Source of the DNA: Hyphomicrobium_B sp052386495
GTDB taxonomy: Bacteria; Pseudomonadota; Alphaproteobacteria; Rhizobiales; Hyphomicrobiaceae
Length of the DNA stretch: 64,000 nt
NCBI GenBank assembly: GCA_052386495.1
Contig: JBQTKA010000003.1
Location: forward strand, 124,001-188,000
Reading direction: 5' to 3'
The notes under the pieces were generated by a model, which was given only the letters and a program-made list of their open reading frames with translations, was not told the DNA's origin and ran no database searches. The first letter of the stretch is position 1. Each line of letters starts with the position of its first letter. This document shows positions 36,785-44,746 of the stretch, in pieces. A program made the translations under genes and the position numbers.

Positions 36785-37711
36785 ATGACGGCTTTGACGT
36801 TGGAATCACGCGGTAGCGCGCGGCAAACTTGGCCGGTCGCCCAGTTCGCAAATGCGGCGGCGGGCTTCGCGGCGATCGGCCTCTTGGTTTTGGCCGCGGC
36901 CGCGCCGGACGAACGCGACATCGCTCAATCGACTGCGATCGACGGCGCAAGCGACGCGCTTTATGGGCCTCGGCGAGAGACGACGTTCGGCGCCTATCTC
37001 GGCGCGCCATATCACTATCCAAGCGACTTCATCCTGAAGCAGGAGGGGCGGCACGATCTGCGGATCAAGAACGTCGAATGGTACACGAGGCCGTTCGACA
37101 ATCCGCTCTATTACGGCGCGCGCATCCAACGCTGGGGCGAAGGCGGACGCTTCGGCACGATGCTCGATTTCACCCATTCGAAGGCGTACGCGCCGATGGA
37201 GGGCGAGAATGTTTTCGAGGGGCAGATTGACGGCCAGCCGGCGCCGTCGAAGGGCGTGATCCAGGATTATTTCAAGCGGCTCGAATGGAGCCACGGCCAC
37301 AACATGCTGACGCTCAACGGGCTCGTCAGGCTGGCGACCATTGGTCGAATCTCGGCATACGCGGGCGCGGGCGCGGGCGTGTCGCTGCCGCATTCCGAAA
37401 TCCACGTCGCGAGCGATCCGGCGCGGACCTACGAGTATCAGTACGCGGGACCGACGGCGCAGGCGCTGTTCGGCGTCGAGTTCCGCACGAAGACGGGAAC
37501 GGTGTTCGTCGAATACAAATTTACGTTCGCCGACTACTGGGGGCCGATCACGCATCGCGACGGCGCGATATTGCCAATCGATCTGTGGCGGCAGTTTTCG
37601 CGGTGGTGGAGCGGAGAGCCGCCGCCCGGCGGATTTGCCGGCGCGCGGCTGTCGAGCCACAATGCGATCTCGGGCTTTACGTTCCGGTTTTCGCCGACGG
37701 CGAGCCCGTAG
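36785..37711 (+). CDS. Outer-membrane beta-barrel protein, possibly lipid A oxidase (LpxQ-like)
   Basis: A 308-residue protein with an N-terminal hydrophobic segment (about 27-42), then alternating amphipathic strands rich in aromatic residues: FGAYLGAPYHYPSDF, VEWYTRPFDNPLYYGARI, FGTMLDFTHSKAYA, GVEFRTKTGTVFVEYKFTFA. It ends on FTFRF before a short tail. This is the look of a small outer-membrane barrel, and the DFTHSKAY block recalls rhizobial LpxQ, which oxidises the lipid A proximal glucosamine. The LpxQ call is from memory of the family and is moderate. GGGAA lies upstream of the ATG. Its 3' end overlaps the convergent aquaporin gene by 35 bases. Confidence 0.6.
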   Translation: MTALTLESRGSARQTWPVAQFANAAAGFAAIGLLVLAAAAPDERDIAQSTAIDGASDALYGPRRETTFGAYLGAPYHYPSDFILKQEGRHDLRIKNVEWYTRPFDNPLYYGARIQRWGEGGRFGTMLDFTHSKAYAPMEGENVFEGQIDGQPAPSKGVIQDYFKRLEWSHGHNMLTLNGLVRLATIGRISAYAGAGAGVSLPHSEIHVASDPARTYEYQYAGPTAQALFGVEFRTKTGTVFVEYKFTFADYWGPITHRDGAILPIDLWRQFSRWWSGEPPPGGFAGARLSSHNAISGFTFRFSPTASP

Positions 37712-38384
37712 TCGCCTTCTCAGAGGTGAGAAGCCAACCGCATGCTGCCATCGCGGCGGCCGCGCCGAGGAACTGCGCCACGATGAACGGTCCCGCGTCT
37801 ACGAGGCGAATGCCGGCGAACGTATCGGAGAAGGCGCGGGCGAACGTCACGGCCGGATTGGCGAACGAGGTCGAAGCGGTGAACCAGTAGGCCGCCGTGA
37901 TGTAGAGCCCGACGCAGACCGCGACGGCCTCTGGCTTCGCGCGCAAGACAGCGAAGATCGTGATGAGCAAACCGAACGTCGCAACGAACTCGGCGATCCA
38001 TTGCGCCGGTCCGGTGCGGACTGTTGTCGAGAGTTGCAGCAGATCGAGATCGAACATCGCGTGAGCGGCGATGACGCCGAAAAGCCCGCCGGCGACTTGC
38101 GCCATGACGTAAGCGGCGGCGAGCAATGCGCCGATCTCGCCGCGCCAGAGCATCGCACCTGTGACAGCCGGATTGAAATGCGCGCCTGAAATAGGTCCGA
38201 GCGCCGTAATGAGCACGACGAGGATCGCGCCCGTCGGCAGCGTGTTGCCGAGCAGCGCCAGCGCTTCGTTGCCGCCGGCGAGCTTCGCCCCCATGATTCC
38301 CGAGCCGATCACGGTCGCGAGCAGAAACGCCGTCCCAAGGAATTCGCCCGCGACCCGCTGCGCGGGCGAACATTCTTGGCGCAT
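37677..38384 (-). CDS. aqpS: MIP-family channel (aquaporin/aquaglyceroporin of ars operon)
   Basis: A 235-residue six-helix membrane channel with both NPA boxes: HFNPAV near residue 70 and FANPAV near residue 175. It is the last gene of arsR-arsC-aqp, and starts 3 bases after the arsC stop. In Sinorhizobium meliloti the equivalent AqpS lets arsenite made by ArsC flow out of the cell, replacing the ArsB pump. No arsB or acr3 is present here, supporting the same role. Confidence 0.88.
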   Translation of the reverse strand: MRQECSPAQRVAGEFLGTAFLLATVIGSGIMGAKLAGGNEALALLGNTLPTGAILVVLITALGPISGAHFNPAVTGAMLWRGEIGALLAAAYVMAQVAGGLFGVIAAHAMFDLDLLQLSTTVRTGPAQWIAEFVATFGLLITIFAVLRAKPEAVAVCVGLYITAAYWFTASTSFANPAVTFARAFSDTFAGIRLVDAGPFIVAQFLGAAAAMAACGWLLTSEKATTGSPSAKTGT

Positions 38385-38387
38385 CGG

Positions 38388-38975
38388 TCAGGCCTTCTCG
38401 TTGACGCTCTCCATTGCAGTACGACCGATCTCATCGAGTCGTTTCTGCAGAGAGAGCTTGTCGAGCGAGTCCATCGGCAGATTGGTGAATATCGAGATGC
38501 GCTGATAGAGCATGCGGTGCGTATCGGCGAACGCGAAACGGCGCTCGGCTTCCGAGCCCGTCGCGGCGGAGGGATCCGGCAGGCCCCAATGCGCCGTCAT
38601 CGGCTGGCCGGGCCAGTAGGGGCAGGCTTCGTTCGCCGCGTTGTCGCAAACCGTGAACACGAAATCGAGCGGCGGGGCGCTAGACTTTCCCTTGGTCGCA
38701 TTTTCTTTCGACGAACCGGATTCCACTTCGCCGGAAAATGCTCCGGGAACGGCAAACTCGTCCCATGACTTCGAGCGCAAGCTTGACGTGTCGTAGTTGA
38801 GCTTTTCGAGAAGTTCGAAGGCGTAGGGATGCACCTTGCCGCTCGGCTGGCTGCCGGCGCTGAAGCCCTTGAAGCGGCCCATGCCGAGGCGGTTCATTGC
38901 GGCTTCGGCGATGATCGAGCGGGCGGAGTTGTGCGTGCAGAGGAACAGCACGTTCCAGGGTCGGTCAGCAGGCAT
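38388..38975 (-). CDS. arsC: Arsenate reductase, low-molecular-weight phosphatase type
   Basis: A 195-residue enzyme reducing arsenate to arsenite. The P-loop-like motif is CTHNSARS at residues 12-19, in VLFLCTHNSARSIIAEA. A second functional region contains FVFTVCDNAANEACPYWPG, with further redox cysteines, and HWGLPDPS carries the Asp of the general acid. The ATG at 38975 has AAAGGAGT upstream. It overlaps the end of arsR by 11 bases and nearly touches aqpS, so the three genes form a tight operon. Confidence 0.92.
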   Translation of the reverse strand: MPADRPWNVLFLCTHNSARSIIAEAAMNRLGMGRFKGFSAGSQPSGKVHPYAFELLEKLNYDTSSLRSKSWDEFAVPGAFSGEVESGSSKENATKGKSSAPPLDFVFTVCDNAANEACPYWPGQPMTAHWGLPDPSAATGSEAERRFAFADTHRMLYQRISIFTNLPMDSLDKLSLQKRLDEIGRTAMESVNEKA

Positions 38976-39324
38976 GTTTGACTCCTTTACAACTGCGAGC
39001 GGGCTTTTTTGGTTTGAAGGCGTCGCCACAGAGTTCCGGCTGGCCTTGGCAGCAGTCTTCCGTGAGGTAGGTCAGGAGCTGACGCATGCCGTCGACGTGG
39101 ATCGCATAGCGTACGAAGCGGCCCATCTTCGTCGCGGTGATGAGGCCGGCGCGATCGAGCTCCTTCAGGTGAAATGAGGCCGCGGCGGGCGACGCCTTGA
39201 TGACGCCGGCGAGTGCGCCCGCCGTGAGGCCGTTGGGGCCTTCGCGCACGAGCGCCCGGAACGCGGCAAGTCTTTGAGGATGGGCGAGCGCGCCAAGCGC
39301 AGCGACGGCGCGTTTGGAGTTCAT
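38965..39324 (-). CDS. arsR: ArsR/SmtB-family arsenite-responsive repressor
   Basis: A 119-residue winged-helix repressor. Helix-turn-helix: AGVIKASPAAASFHLKELDRAGLI, about residues 39-62, then the wing TKMGRFVRYAI. Cysteines likely to bind As(III) are near the C-terminus (DCCQGQPELC) rather than in the recognition helix as in plasmid R773 ArsR, a placement known from other ArsR variants. It heads arsR-arsC-aqpS and starts inside a perfect AT-rich palindrome, so it should repress its own operon until arsenite binds. Confidence 0.9.
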   Translation of the reverse strand: MNSKRAVAALGALAHPQRLAAFRALVREGPNGLTAGALAGVIKASPAAASFHLKELDRAGLITATKMGRFVRYAIHVDGMRQLLTYLTEDCCQGQPELCGDAFKPKKPARSCKGVKHAC

Positions 39325-39354
39325 ATTTCAATAATACAATAATTATTGAAATAT
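39323..39354 (-). promoter_or_regulatory. ArsR operator palindrome
   Basis: Perfect 13-bp inverted repeat, arms ATATTTCAATAAT (39323-39335) and ATTATTGAAATAT (39342-39354), spacer ACAATA. It stands out as AT-rich in a GC-rich genome and overlaps the first two bases of the arsR start codon, placing it over the ribosome binding site. Confidence 0.8.
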
Positions 39355-39434
39355 ACAATCCCTCGCGGGCCTACGCGGACGGCGCGACTCTTGGTTGAGC
39401 GTTTGGCTCTCCGGTCCTGGCGCTTCGGCGCGAT

Positions 39435-39788
39435 TTAGAAAGCGATCATCGTCTTGAAGCCGCCGAAGATCATGCGCTTCGCATCGAACGGTATCTTGTT
39501 CATGTCAGCCTTCAGCCGTTCGTCGGCCATCACCTTTTTCATGATGGCGTCGCGTTGGGCGCGCGATTTGTAAACAATATACGAGAAGACGACGACCTCG
39601 CCTTTCTCGAGTTTCACGGCTCTCGTGAACGACGTGATCTTGCCGACGGGCACGTCGTCGGCGACGCATTCGACATATTCGAGCGCGCCAAACTCCATCC
39701 AGATCTTGCCGGCCTTGCGGGCGAGCTTCTTGTAGTCGGCGAGCTTGTTTTGCGGAACGGCCAGCACGAAACCATCGACGTAAGACAT
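39435..39788 (-). CDS. DUF1428 family protein (YbaA-like)
   Basis: A 117-residue ferredoxin-like-fold protein. The family start YVDGFVLAVP, the central WMEFGALEYVECVADDVPVGKITSFTRA, and the end DAKRMIFGGFKTMI are all conserved in DUF1428. The ATG at 39788 has AAGGAG upstream. Biochemical function is not known. The gene is single, downstream of the ars operon on the same strand and next to a truncated SDR. Confidence 0.88.
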   Translation of the reverse strand: MSYVDGFVLAVPQNKLADYKKLARKAGKIWMEFGALEYVECVADDVPVGKITSFTRAVKLEKGEVVVFSYIVYKSRAQRDAIMKKVMADERLKADMNKIPFDAKRMIFGGFKTMIAF

Positions 39789-39919
39789 GGGAAAGCGCTC
39801 CTTCTGTTTTTTTGCGACGCGCGCCGGTCCCGGCGCCTTCGTCGACAAGGACGACCGAACGGCGCCGGTTCCGACAGTGTGCGCCGCCTATTTCTTCTTG
39901 GCTCCATATTCAGCCTTTA

Positions 39920-40155
39920 GAACGGCGGCGGTCACGGTCAACGCGGTCGCGCCGGGCCTCATCGAAACGGACATGGCGGAGTTCGTCAGATCGGCCGACG
40001 GGGAAGCGTTCGCGCTCTCGAAACAGGCGCTGAAACGCATCGGCCAGCCCGCTGACGTCGCCAGCGTCGTGCGATTCTTGGCCGGCGACGACAGCCGCGG
40101 GGTGACCGGTCAGACGATTGAAGCGGCTGGCGGGAGCGGGCTGACATTCGGCTAG
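39920..40155 (+). pseudogene. C-terminal remnant of an SDR (FabG-like)
   Basis: Only the last approximately 75 residues of a short-chain dehydrogenase remain: VTVNAVAPGLIETDM, RIGQPADVASVVRFLAGD, VTGQTIEAAGG. The Rossmann N-half and the catalytic Ser/Tyr/Lys are absent. The upstream part of the open frame (from 39787) is antisense to the DUF1428 leader and is unrelated. It is most likely a deletion relic. Confidence 0.75.
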
Positions 40156-40326
40156 GGCCGCCGTTTCAGGGCAAAAGCGCTGCTCCGGCGAAAAAAGCCG
40201 TGCTTTTCCGCCACAAAACGCGCGATTTTTTCAATCGCCTCTAGAAAAACCCTGAGAATAAGCGCTTTCTGCGACCCGCGCCGGCTGACGGCGCGTCAAA
40301 CAGATTCGCAAGAGGGACGACAGAAT

Positions 40327-40629
40327 ATGGCCAAAGCACCGGCAGCCAAGGTTGAAACCGTCACGCTGAAGCACATCGCGGCGGCGCTGTCAGAATCGCA
40401 TGAAATTCCCAAGAAGCAGTCGATTGCGCTGCTCGAAGATCTCGTCGCGACGCTCCAGAAGCATCTGAAAAAGGGCGCTCGCATCCGCATTGGCGGGCTT
40501 GGCGTGCTGCAGGTTAGGAAGCGCCCGGCGCGCATGGGCCGCAACCCGGCCACGGGCGAAGCGATCAAGATCAAGGCGTCGAAGAAGATCGCGTTCCGCG
40601 CGGCCAAAGAATTGAAGGAAATGGTTTGA
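40327..40629 (+). CDS. HU-family DNA-binding protein
   Basis: A 100-residue nucleoid-associated protein. The beta-arm region is the HU/IHF consensus: IRIGGLGVLQVRKRPARMGRNPATGE, about residues 56-81, followed by AFRAAKELK. The N-terminus is Lys/Ala-rich (MAKAPAAKVETVTLK), slightly longer than canonical HU. It likely bends and compacts DNA as a dimer. GAGGGAC lies upstream, and a strong terminator follows. Confidence 0.9.
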   Translation: MAKAPAAKVETVTLKHIAAALSESHEIPKKQSIALLEDLVATLQKHLKKGARIRIGGLGVLQVRKRPARMGRNPATGEAIKIKASKKIAFRAAKELKEMV

Positions 40630-40658
40630 TCTGACGCCGGCGGCGTCGGAACGACAAG

Positions 40659-40685
40659 AGGCCGCCCGGTTGGGCGGCCTTTTTG
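40659..40685 (+). terminator. Rho-independent terminator of the HU-like gene
   Basis: Stem AGGCCGCCC/GGGCGGCCT with GGTT loop, followed by TTTTTGTT. It begins 30 bases after the stop of the HU-like gene. Confidence 0.9.
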
Positions 40686-40734
40686 TTGGCGCTTTCGACT
40701 CCGCTTCGCGGCCGGCCGGAAGCGCAGGCGCTCC

Positions 40735-40775
40735 GGCGACGGCGGCCGGCTCGCGGAACGCGAGTCGCCGTCGCC
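40735..40775. repeat. 41-nt intergenic palindromic element, copy 2
   Basis: Outer stem GGCGACGGCG/CGCCGTCGCC, GCCGG insert, inner stem CTCGCG/CGCGAG, GAA loop. Relative to the copy at 15290, two outer-stem base pairs are changed on both sides, so pairing is preserved. It lies between convergent genes. A partial related unit in reverse orientation sits just upstream, at 40690-40734. Confidence 0.8.
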
Positions 40776-40784
40776 CAAAAAAGA

Positions 40785-41957
40785 TCAACTGCTCGCGAAA
40801 TAGTTGCCGATGAAGCGGCCGTAGATGTCGGTCAGGGCTTCGAGGTCGGCGACGGGCGTGCGCTCATCCACCTGATGGATCGTGTCGTTGACCAGCCCGA
40901 ACTCGACGACGGGGCACATGTCCTTGATGAAGCGCGCATCCGACGTGCCACCTCCGGTCGTCAGCGCCGGCGTGCGGCCCGTCACGGATTTCACCGCGTC
41001 CTTCAAGGTCGAAACGAGCGGCCCCGGTTTGGTCACGAAGACGTCGCCGGTGCCGGAGAATGTCAGCGCGAACTTGGCGCCTAGCTCGGCGGCAGCGGAC
41101 TTGCAGTTCGCGCGCACCCAATCCTCGATCGTCGCCCGCGTCCATGCGTCGTTGTAGCGGACATTGATGCAGGCGCGCGCCTCGCCCGGAATGACGTTCG
41201 ACGCGGTGTTGGGCACGGAGACGATCGTGACCTGCAGATTGGAGGGTTGGAAGTTCGCCGTGCCGTCGTCGAGCTTGGCCGACGACAGACGGTCGATGAT
41301 GCGCGCGAGCTTCGGCACGGGATTGTCGGCGATTTGCGGATAGGCGGAATGGCCCTGCTTGCCGGCGACGACGAGTTCGGCGACGAGCGAGCCGCGCCGC
41401 CCGATGCGGATTTCATCGCCCAGCGCATTTGGGTTGGACGGTTCGCCGACGAGGCAGGCATCCAGCACCTCGTCGCGCGCTTTCAGCCAGTGCAGCACCT
41501 TCATCGTGCCGTTGATCGAGGGGCCTTCCTCGTCGCCGGTGATGAGAAACGAGATCGAGCCGCGCGGCAGGCCGCCGTGATGGCCAAGATAGCGGATGGT
41601 GGCGGCGAGAAACGCCGCGATGCAGCCTTTCATGTCGACGGCGCCGCGGCCGTAGAGCACGCCGTCGCGAACGACGCCGGAGAACGGCGGCACAGTCCAG
41701 CGCGATTCATCGCCGGCGGGCACGACGTCGGTATGGCCAGCGAAACAGAGGTGCGGACGCCCACTGCCGAGCCGCGCATAGAGGTTGTCGACATCGGGCG
41801 TACCCGGTTCGGAGAAGACGAGGCGGTGGCACTCGAAGCCCGCGGGTTCCAAGACGTTCTGCAACAGCGTCAACGCGCCGCCTTCGTGCGGCGTGACGCT
41901 TTCGCAGCGGATCAGGGCCTGAGCCAGAGCGACGGGATCATTGGGCGCGAAGGTCAT
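40785..41957 (-). CDS. dapE: Succinyl-diaminopimelate desuccinylase
   Basis: A 390-residue M20 di-zinc hydrolase that frees LL-diaminopimelate in the succinylase branch of lysine synthesis. Metal-site motifs: FAGHTDVVPAGD (His, Asp), GRGAVDMKG (bridging Asp), TGDEEGPS (catalytic and metal Glu), GEPSNP, and the C-terminal metal His in the DTIHQVDE block. GGGTSDARF is the DapE-specific C-terminal signature. Its ATG overlaps the stop of the upstream membrane-protein gene by one base (TGATG), so translation is coupled in the dapD-unknown-dapE operon. Confidence 0.95.
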   Translation of the reverse strand: MTFAPNDPVALAQALIRCESVTPHEGGALTLLQNVLEPAGFECHRLVFSEPGTPDVDNLYARLGSGRPHLCFAGHTDVVPAGDESRWTVPPFSGVVRDGVLYGRGAVDMKGCIAAFLAATIRYLGHHGGLPRGSISFLITGDEEGPSINGTMKVLHWLKARDEVLDACLVGEPSNPNALGDEIRIGRRGSLVAELVVAGKQGHSAYPQIADNPVPKLARIIDRLSSAKLDDGTANFQPSNLQVTIVSVPNTASNVIPGEARACINVRYNDAWTRATIEDWVRANCKSAAAELGAKFALTFSGTGDVFVTKPGPLVSTLKDAVKSVTGRTPALTTGGGTSDARFIKDMCPVVEFGLVNDTIHQVDERTPVADLEALTDIYGRFIGNYFASS

Positions 41958-42691
41958 CAGGCGCCTGACTTCATGAATTGCGCGCTCGGCAGCGGCAGGT
42001 CGCGGCCTTCGAGAGTCTGCACCATCGTGATTTTCTGCCAAATCTTGTTCGACAGGTCCGACGTCAGCCGTTCGATATCGCCGACGGTGTCGACGACGAC
42101 GGCGTCGGATAAGCGTTCGGCGTAGAGGGCCGCAAGTTTGGCGGTCAGCGACAACATCTCCGAACAGTAGTCGAGATAGCGCATCAACTCGAACGGCGAC
42201 AGCTCGCGCTCCGGCGAATTGGAAGTTCGCCCCTGACCAAGCATGCTCGGGTCTTTGGTCAGCTGGTGCATGTCGATGACGTGCACGATCGCGCGAAGTT
42301 CATGCAGCGCTTTGAGCGCCCGAGAGCGCTTCCAGCGCGTTTCCGCGGTTGAAAGAAAGAAAGCCGCGCCGCCGAGAATGACTGCGAGGTTCACGGCGGA
42401 GTCGAGGCCCTGCAGAATTTCCGTCAATTCGTCCGAGCCTTTGAGGGCAAGTCCGTGAACCGCGAGATAGACAAGGCCGGCGAGGCCAAGCCCCACGGCG
42501 ATCGCGAGCATCGCGCGGATGCCCCAATGAGCTTTCTCAACGTCCGCGATGCGCTCGGACGTCTGTTGCGATATTTGGATGAGATCCTGACAGACGCGCG
42601 AAAGCCCGGAGCCCGGAAAACGCGCCGCGATGCGCGCCTCCAGCGTTGTCACCGTCTGGACGATTTTCTCGGCTCGGAGCGCGCGATACAC
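41957..42691 (-). CDS. Membrane protein of unknown function in the dap operon
   Basis: A 244-residue protein with two likely membrane helices, about residues 59-80 (IRAMLAIAVGLGLAGLVYLAV) and 97-113 (VNLAVILGGAAFFLS). They are flanked by charged helical regions. No known domain recognised. It starts at a GTG one base after the dapD stop and its stop overlaps the dapE start, so it is a true operon member. The role may be unrelated to lysine synthesis. Confidence 0.8.
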   Translation of the reverse strand: MYRALRAEKIVQTVTTLEARIAARFPGSGLSRVCQDLIQISQQTSERIADVEKAHWGIRAMLAIAVGLGLAGLVYLAVHGLALKGSDELTEILQGLDSAVNLAVILGGAAFFLSTAETRWKRSRALKALHELRAIVHVIDMHQLTKDPSMLGQGRTSNSPERELSPFELMRYLDYCSEMLSLTAKLAALYAERLSDAVVVDTVGDIERLTSDLSNKIWQKITMVQTLEGRDLPLPSAQFMKSGA

Positions 42692-42692
42692 G

Positions 42693-43535
42693 CTAATCCC
42701 TCAACAACTCATTGATGCTCGTCTTGCTCCGCGTCTTTTCATCGACGCGCTTGACGATGACTGCGCAATAGAGATTAGGGCCCGGTTCGCCGTTGGGCAG
42801 CGGCTTGCCCGGCATCGTTCCCGAGACGATGACGGAATAGGGCGGGACCTTGCCGAACATTTTCTCGCCCGTGGCGCGGTCGATGATCGTGGTCGAGGCA
42901 CCGAGATAGACGCCCATCGACAGCACCGAGCCCTCGCCGACCTGCACGCCTTCAGCAACTTCGGCGCGGGCGCCGATGAAGCAATTGTCCTCGATGATGA
43001 CAGGGCCGGCCTGCAAGGGTTCGAGGACGCCGCCGATGCCGGCGCCGCCCGAGATGTGGCAGTTCTTGCCGATCTGCGCGCAGGAGCCGACCGTCGCCCA
43101 GGTATCGACCATGGTGCCTGAATCGACATAAGCGCCAAGATTGACGAACGAGGGCAGCAAGACCGCGCCCGGCGCGATGTAGGCCGACTTGCGCACGATG
43201 GCGCCGGGCAGCACGCGAAAGCCGCCCTTGCGGAAGTCGGCTTCGGTCCAGCCAGCAAATTTCGGCTGCACTTTATCCCAATAAAAGCTGCCGGCCGGTC
43301 CGCCGGGGATCATCTCCATGTCGTTCAGCCGGAACGACAGCAGCACGGCCTTTTTCAGCCACTGATTGACGACCCACGCGCCGTCTTTCTTTTCGGCCAC
43401 CCGCGCCTTGCCGGTATCGAGAAGGCCCAGCGCATAGTTGACCGCCGCGCGCACGTCGCCCTTGGTGGAAAACGACAGCCCGTCGCGGACCTCCCAGGCG
43501 TCGTCGATGGTCTTCTGCAAGGCGGCGTGCGGCAT
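42693..43535 (-). CDS. dapD: Tetrahydrodipicolinate N-succinyltransferase
   Basis: A 280-residue trimeric left-handed beta-helix enzyme transferring succinyl from succinyl-CoA to tetrahydrodipicolinate. Hexapeptide repeats run through the centre (GAIVRKSAYIAPGAVLLPSF onward, about residues 110-210), with the DapD signature NLGAYVDSGTMVDTWATVGSCAQIG and SGGAGIGGVLEPLQ. It is the first gene of the dapD-unknown-dapE operon. Confidence 0.97.
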   Translation of the reverse strand: MPHAALQKTIDDAWEVRDGLSFSTKGDVRAAVNYALGLLDTGKARVAEKKDGAWVVNQWLKKAVLLSFRLNDMEMIPGGPAGSFYWDKVQPKFAGWTEADFRKGGFRVLPGAIVRKSAYIAPGAVLLPSFVNLGAYVDSGTMVDTWATVGSCAQIGKNCHISGGAGIGGVLEPLQAGPVIIEDNCFIGARAEVAEGVQVGEGSVLSMGVYLGASTTIIDRATGEKMFGKVPPYSVIVSGTMPGKPLPNGEPGPNLYCAVIVKRVDEKTRSKTSINELLRD

Positions 43536-43774
43536 CGGGGGCGGGTCTCCGGGCGAAACTTAGTCAGGAAGGAGCCGCGTTGTGGCCTTCGAGCCCGCCG
43601 CTGTCAATTGTGCGGCGGCGCAAAACCGGCGCGCCGCCGCGCACAATTCCAACAGAAAAAACCGCTATTGCCGGGCAAGCGACCGATATTCGGCGCGCGT
43701 CGAATCTGGCAAAGTTCGCGCGGCCTAGCCAAAGTTGCGGCATCCCCCTTAGATAACATCAGAAAGTAACGTCC

Positions 43775-44023
43775 ATGGCGAAATCAGAAAGCACCGGCGG
43801 CAAGGTTTCCGCCGCCGCATCGAAAGTTATGAAGAGCAAGACCGCGAGCAAGGCGGAGAAAGCCGTCGCCGCGTCCGCGCTGACGCAGACGAAAAGTAAG
43901 AAGGAAACGACGAGCCCGTCAGTCGCCGCCGCTGCGGCGCACGTTCTGCGCGATCCGAAATCCAGCAAGGAAGCCCGCTCCGTCGCCGCCTCGGCGCTGA
44001 CGCAAAAGGTCAAAAAGAAGTAA
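43775..44023 (+). CDS. Small Lys/Ala-rich repeat protein
   Basis: An 82-residue, strongly basic protein with no cysteine or aromatic residue. The motif SKAEKAVAASALTQ (about 25-38) recurs near the C-terminus as SKEARSVAASALTQ (about 63-76), separated by SPSVAAAAAHVLRDPKS. It resembles small helical Lys/Ala/Ser-rich proteins, possibly nucleic-acid-binding. I know similar anonymous proteins in Proteobacteria but no function. It ends 22 bases before the convergent tlpA-like gene. Confidence 0.65.
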   Translation: MAKSESTGGKVSAAASKVMKSKTASKAEKAVAASALTQTKSKKETTSPSVAAAAAHVLRDPKSSKEARSVAASALTQKVKKK

Positions 44024-44045
44024 GCGCAGCGACGCGAGATCGCGC

Positions 44046-44702
44046 TTATTGCGAGGCGGCTCCACCGATAGCCGCCTCGATCAGTTTCTTGGCGTCGTCC
44101 GAGTCCCACTCGGCTTCGCCCGACAGTCGGCCGATCTCGCGGCCCTCGGCGTCGATCAGGATCGTCGTCGGCATGCCGAGGATTTTGAGCACGGTCCCCT
44201 GCTTCGCTGTCGGATCAATGTAGAGCTTGAGCGCCTTGGCGCCGACGTCGTTCAAGAACTTCTGCGAAGCGTCCGCGCCTTGCCGATCAAGGCTCAAGGC
44301 GACGACCTCGAATTTGTCGCCGCCAAGGGCCTGCTGAAGCCGATCGAGGCCCGGCATCTCCTTGCGGCAGGGCGCGCACCACGTCGCCCAAAGGTTCAGC
44401 AGGATCGTGCGACCCTTGAAATCCGCCAGCGTGCGCGGCGCGCCGGCCGAATCCTGGAAAGCGATGTTCGGCAGAGGCTCCGGCGATTTCTTGGTTACAA
44501 ACGCCGCCAACTGGCCGAGTTTGAAGCCGGAAGCGGCGCCGCCGCCAACGGCTGGCCCCGCGCCGGCGTCTGCAGCCGGGGTTGGCGCGGCGGGCTTTTC
44601 GTTGCCGGAACGGCCCATCGTCAGGTATATCGCGCCGAAGCCAACCAGGGCCGCCGCCGCCGCGATCATCAAGCCTTTGCCGCGCATCGCGTCGTCGCCC
44701 AT
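44046..44702 (-). CDS. tlpA: TlpA-family thiol:disulfide oxidoreductase
   Basis: A 218-residue membrane-anchored periplasmic thioredoxin. An N-terminal helix (about 10-29) is followed by an Ala/Pro/Gly linker. The redox domain has LLNLWATWCAPCRKEMPGLD, with the CAPC active site near residues 108-111, and the cis-Pro motif GMPTTILID. TlpA/CcmG-type proteins reduce apocytochromes or copper chaperones. Its start is 44 bases from the divergent argH start. TlpA beside argH is a common alphaproteobacterial arrangement. Confidence 0.9.
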   Translation of the reverse strand: MGDDAMRGKGLMIAAAAALVGFGAIYLTMGRSGNEKPAAPTPAADAGAGPAVGGGAASGFKLGQLAAFVTKKSPEPLPNIAFQDSAGAPRTLADFKGRTILLNLWATWCAPCRKEMPGLDRLQQALGGDKFEVVALSLDRQGADASQKFLNDVGAKALKLYIDPTAKQGTVLKILGMPTTILIDAEGREIGRLSGEAEWDSDDAKKLIEAAIGGAASQ

Positions 44703-44746
44703 CGCCGTTTCAATCCACTGGCCAGTACGCCGACGGAGACCCGATC

